Shown piece after piece: positions 21,173-23,409 of a stretch of 23,409 nucleotides of DNA (position 1 is its first letter; each line of letters starts with the position of its first letter). Source of the stretch: an uncultured Gammaproteobacteria bacterium. GTDB lineage: Bacteria > Pseudomonadota > Gammaproteobacteria > Steroidobacterales > GCA-2729495. The stretch covers positions 1 through 23,409 of the forward strand of contig CALGMY010000224.1 of assembly GCA_937958785.1 (NCBI GenBank). Reading direction: 5' to 3'. The notes below the pieces were generated by a model that worked only from the letters and a program-made list of their open reading frames with translations, was not told the origin of the DNA and searched no databases. A program made the position numbers and the translations under genes.

Positions 21173-22972
21173 TTACGCCGGCTGCGCCCCGTCGGTGTCC
21201 AGCAGCGCGTCCACCTCGTCCCGCTGCAGCTCGAAGATGCGCGCGTAGACGCCGCCCTTCGCGAGCAGCTGGGCGTGGCGCCCCTGCTCCGCCACCCGGC
21301 CCTGCTCGAGCACCAGGATCCGGTCGGCGTTCTGCACGGTGGAGAGGCGGTGGGCGATGGTCAGCGTGGTGCGGCCCGCCTGGAGTTCACGGATGGCGGC
21401 GTTGACCTCCCGCTCGGTCTCCACGTCCAGGTTCGAGGTGGCCTCGTCGAGGACGAGGATCGGTGCGTCCTTGAGCAGCGCGCGGGCAATGGCGAGCCGC
21501 TGGCGCTGGCCGCCGGAAATCTTCGAGCCCATCTCGCCGACCGGCGTGTCGTAGCCCTGGGGCAGGCTGTCGATCCACGCCTTCAGGTTGGCCCGCTTCG
21601 CGGCCAGGTCCACCTCGGCCTGGGTGGCGTCGGGCTTGCCCATGCGGATGTTGTCACCGATGGTCGTGTTGAAGACGTAGTTGCGCTGGGACACCACGGC
21701 CACCAGGTTGCGCAGCTCCTCGAGGGGCAGCTCCTGGACGGGCCGGCCGCCGATGCGGATGGTGCCGCCTGACGCATCCCAGAAGCGCAGCAGGAGGTTG
21801 ACGATGGTCGACTTGCCGGCGCCGCTGGTGCCAACCAGGGCCACGTGTTCCCCGGGTGCCAGGTCGAAGCTCACGCCCTTGAGGATCGGGTTCGCCGCCT
21901 GGTAGCCGAAGGACACGTTGTCGAAGGCCAGCGCCGGCTTCAGCTTGCCGGACGGGCCCCGGGGCTGGTCCTTCACCACCGGCTCCTGGTCCATCAGCTC
22001 GAACAGCCGGTCGGCGCAGACGATGGAGACCCGGTAGTCGTTGATCACGTTGTTGAGGCCGATCACCGCCTCGAAGCTGGTGACGGTGATGGCGAACACC
22101 ACCGGCAGGTCCCGCAGGATGTCCACCTCGCCGCCCTGGACGAGCCCCTGCCCCACCCACAGCATGGCGACGGCGGCGGCGGCGATCACGAATTCCGTGA
22201 CGCCCTTCTGGAAGGCGTCGGCCCGGGTCAGCTTCTCCTGTCCCTCGCCCAGCTTCTCACCGAGGCGCCGGGCCTCGTCGCGGCGGCGCTGGCCCGCGCC
22301 GAAGGCCAGGGTGTCCCTGAGGCCCTGGAAGCTGTCGGTCAGGAAGGCGTTCACCTCGCCCTGGAAGCGGCGCCAGTCCGCGTCACCGGAGCCGCCGATG
22401 AGCGCGATCAGTGTCGGCAGGCCGAGGACCATGAACAGCATGAACGGCAGCAGCGTCCAGGCGAAGGCCGGGTGGATCGCGTACAGCCAGCCCAGCAGCG
22501 ACACCGGCACGATGATCGCGCAGATCGCCGGCGCGATGGTGTGGGCGTAGAAGGGCTCGATGCGCTCGCAGTCGTTGATGACCCGGGAGATGGCGTCGCC
22601 GGTGCGCAAGGTACCCATGCCGGCGGGTGCGAGCGGCTCGAGGCGCTGGTAGAAGTCGTTGCGGAGCATGGCGAGCAGGCGGAAGGCCACGTAGTGGCCC
22701 GTGAACTGCTCGATGTAGTGGGCGAAGCCGAGCCCGAAGGCCCCGAGCACCAGCCAGCCGGCGATGGACCAGAGTTCGGCGCTGGTCGGGTTGGCCACGT
22801 ACCTGCCGACGGCCATGGCGGCGACGGCCACCAGGATCGTGACGCCCCACAGCTTGCCGATGCGCGCGGTGACCGACACCGCCATCACGCCGTTCAGCGG
22901 CTTCATGAAGTCGAGCAGCCGGAACATGGTGGTCCAGTGGGACTTGCCGGCCGCTTGCGTCGCCGCGCTCAT
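21173..22972 (-). CDS. ABC exporter half-transporter, CydC-like subunit
   Basis: This encodes 599 residues. A six-helix transmembrane domain (about 25-310) is fused to a nucleotide-binding domain (about 347-590). The ATPase motifs are intact: Walker A GTSGAGKST (381-389), Q-loop VVSQRNYVF, signature ISGGQ (485-489), Walker B ILVLDE (505-510) and switch His541 (IAHRLS). The membrane-domain segment with LRTGDAISRVINDCERIEPFY and IVPVSLLGWLY resembles CydC, which with CydD exports glutathione and cysteine and is needed for cytochrome bd assembly. A generic heterodimeric lipid or drug exporter is the main alternative. The start overlaps the stop of the preceding ABC gene (ATGA, 22972-22969), so the two subunits are made together. 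No cytochrome bd genes are in the window. No gene lies in 21018-21172. Confidence 0.88.
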   Translation of the reverse strand: MSAATQAAGKSHWTTMFRLLDFMKPLNGVMAVSVTARIGKLWGVTILVAVAAMAVGRYVANPTSAELWSIAGWLVLGAFGLGFAHYIEQFTGHYVAFRLLAMLRNDFYQRLEPLAPAGMGTLRTGDAISRVINDCERIEPFYAHTIAPAICAIIVPVSLLGWLYAIHPAFAWTLLPFMLFMVLGLPTLIALIGGSGDADWRRFQGEVNAFLTDSFQGLRDTLAFGAGQRRRDEARRLGEKLGEGQEKLTRADAFQKGVTEFVIAAAAVAMLWVGQGLVQGGEVDILRDLPVVFAITVTSFEAVIGLNNVINDYRVSIVCADRLFELMDQEPVVKDQPRGPSGKLKPALAFDNVSFGYQAANPILKGVSFDLAPGEHVALVGTSGAGKSTIVNLLLRFWDASGGTIRIGGRPVQELPLEELRNLVAVVSQRNYVFNTTIGDNIRMGKPDATQAEVDLAAKRANLKAWIDSLPQGYDTPVGEMGSKISGGQRQRLAIARALLKDAPILVLDEATSNLDVETEREVNAAIRELQAGRTTLTIAHRLSTVQNADRILVLEQGRVAEQGRHAQLLAKGGVYARIFELQRDEVDALLDTDGAQPA

Positions 22973-23409
22973 GCCACACCCCCGGCGACGGCCTGGCCGC
23001 CTTCCATGGTCTTCGTGGTCCCCACCATCCGGGCGTAGGTGCCGCCCCTCGCGATCAACTCGGCATGGCTACCCTGCTCCACGACCCGGCCGTGGGCCAT
23101 CACGACGATCCGGTCGGCGGTCTGCACGGTCTTGAGCCGGTGGGCGATCAGCAGCACCGTGCGGTTCGCGGTGAGGCGGCCGAGCGCCTCGTGGATCACC
23201 GACTCGGTCTCCAGGTCGATCTGGGAGGTGGGCTCGTCGAGCACGATGATCGGGGCGTTCTTGAGCAGGGCCCGGGCGATGGCCACCCGCTGCACCTGGC
23301 CGCCCGAGAGCGACAGCCCCCGCTCACCCACCAGGGTGTTCATGCCAGCCGGGCTCGCCTGGATGAAGTCCCAGATGTTGGCGGCCTTCGCCGCCGCCAC
23401 CAGCTCCTC
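22969..23409 (-). CDS. ABC exporter half-transporter, CydD-like partner subunit (5' part outside window)
   Basis: The frame is open to the right edge, and 146 C-terminal residues are visible, beginning EELVAAAKAANIWDFI. That places them after the Q-loop of a nucleotide-binding domain. The signature LSLSGGQVQR, Walker B IIVLDE and the switch-His region LIAHRLKTVQ are all intact, so this ATP site half looks functional. Walker A and the membrane domain lie beyond the edge. The stop overlaps the next gene's ATG, giving gene order partner-then-CydC-like, the same as cydD-cydC. Assignment as CydD rests on that order and on its neighbour; the visible part itself is generic ABC exporter. Confidence 0.9.
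   Translation of the reverse strand, partial: EELVAAAKAANIWDFIQASPAGMNTLVGERGLSLSGGQVQRVAIARALLKNAPIIVLDEPTSQIDLETESVIHEALGRLTANRTVLLIAHRLKTVQTADRIVVMAHGRVVEQGSHAELIARGGTYARMVGTTKTMEGGQAVAGGVA

Noticed and set aside
1..23409. CRISPR array, tRNA, rRNA, insertion sequence or prophage
   Set aside because: No regularly spaced repeats, tRNA-like cloverleafs, transposase, integrase or phage structural genes were seen on either strand.

Overview
The window is a GC-rich (about 70% by eye), tightly packed bacterial chromosome segment. Intergenic gaps are all under about 170 bases, many genes touch (ATGA or TAATG junctions), and several genes have clear Shine-Dalgarno sequences. I see no tRNA, rRNA, CRISPR array, insertion sequence or phage gene. 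The gene content (PurT, a CydDC-like exporter, LysR, exported c-type cytochromes, a PQQ dehydrogenase, a REP-like palindrome beginning GTAGGAGC) suggests a Gammaproteobacterium of the Xanthomonadales, Nevskiales or Steroidobacterales kind. That placement is inference.

Layout. (1) 1-751 minus: an NYN nuclease with a LOTUS-like tail, cut by the left edge. It is divergent from (2) 886-3774 plus: a LysR regulator and, 9 bases on, an exported PQQ dehydrogenase. (3) 3906-4244 plus: a small six-cysteine secreted protein ending in a strong terminator shared head-on with (4) 4310-5521 minus, a membrane-anchored serine hydrolase of the beta-lactamase family. (5) 5630-7715 plus: a fasciclin-domain protein, a 13-bp perfect hairpin, an ECF sigma factor and an RskA-type anti-sigma factor. 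This has the same composition as the mycobacterial SigK/RskA/MPT70-MPT83 regulon. (6) 12877-7728 minus: a probable four-gene operon of two different UbiD-family decarboxylases, an exported or membrane-anchored PHB-depolymerase-like esterase and an exported two-domain CbiX-like protein with a Met/His-rich N-terminus. (7) 12945-15082 plus: a membrane-anchored alpha/beta hydrolase overlapping purT, followed by REP-like palindromes. (8) 15190-16524 plus: an MFS transporter whose 3' end overlaps by 62 bases (9) 19924-16463 minus: a probable operon of an anchored diheme cytochrome c, a secreted LpqC-like esterase with no ATG or GTG start, and a Tat-exported FAD oxidoreductase. (10) 21017-20091 minus: a secreted calcium-loop/dockerin-like protein with its own terminator. 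(11) 23409-21173 minus: a heterodimeric ABC exporter resembling CydDC, with the first gene cut by the right edge.

Functionally the window is dominated by envelope and periplasmic chemistry: PQQ and FAD dehydrogenases, a diheme cytochrome, four hydrolases or esterases and a metal-binding chelatase-fold protein. It also holds a self-contained sigma/anti-sigma circuit for a surface adhesion-type protein. The most unusual pieces are the tandem-UbiD/exported-CbiX operon and the fasciclin-SigK-RskA module outside actinobacteria.
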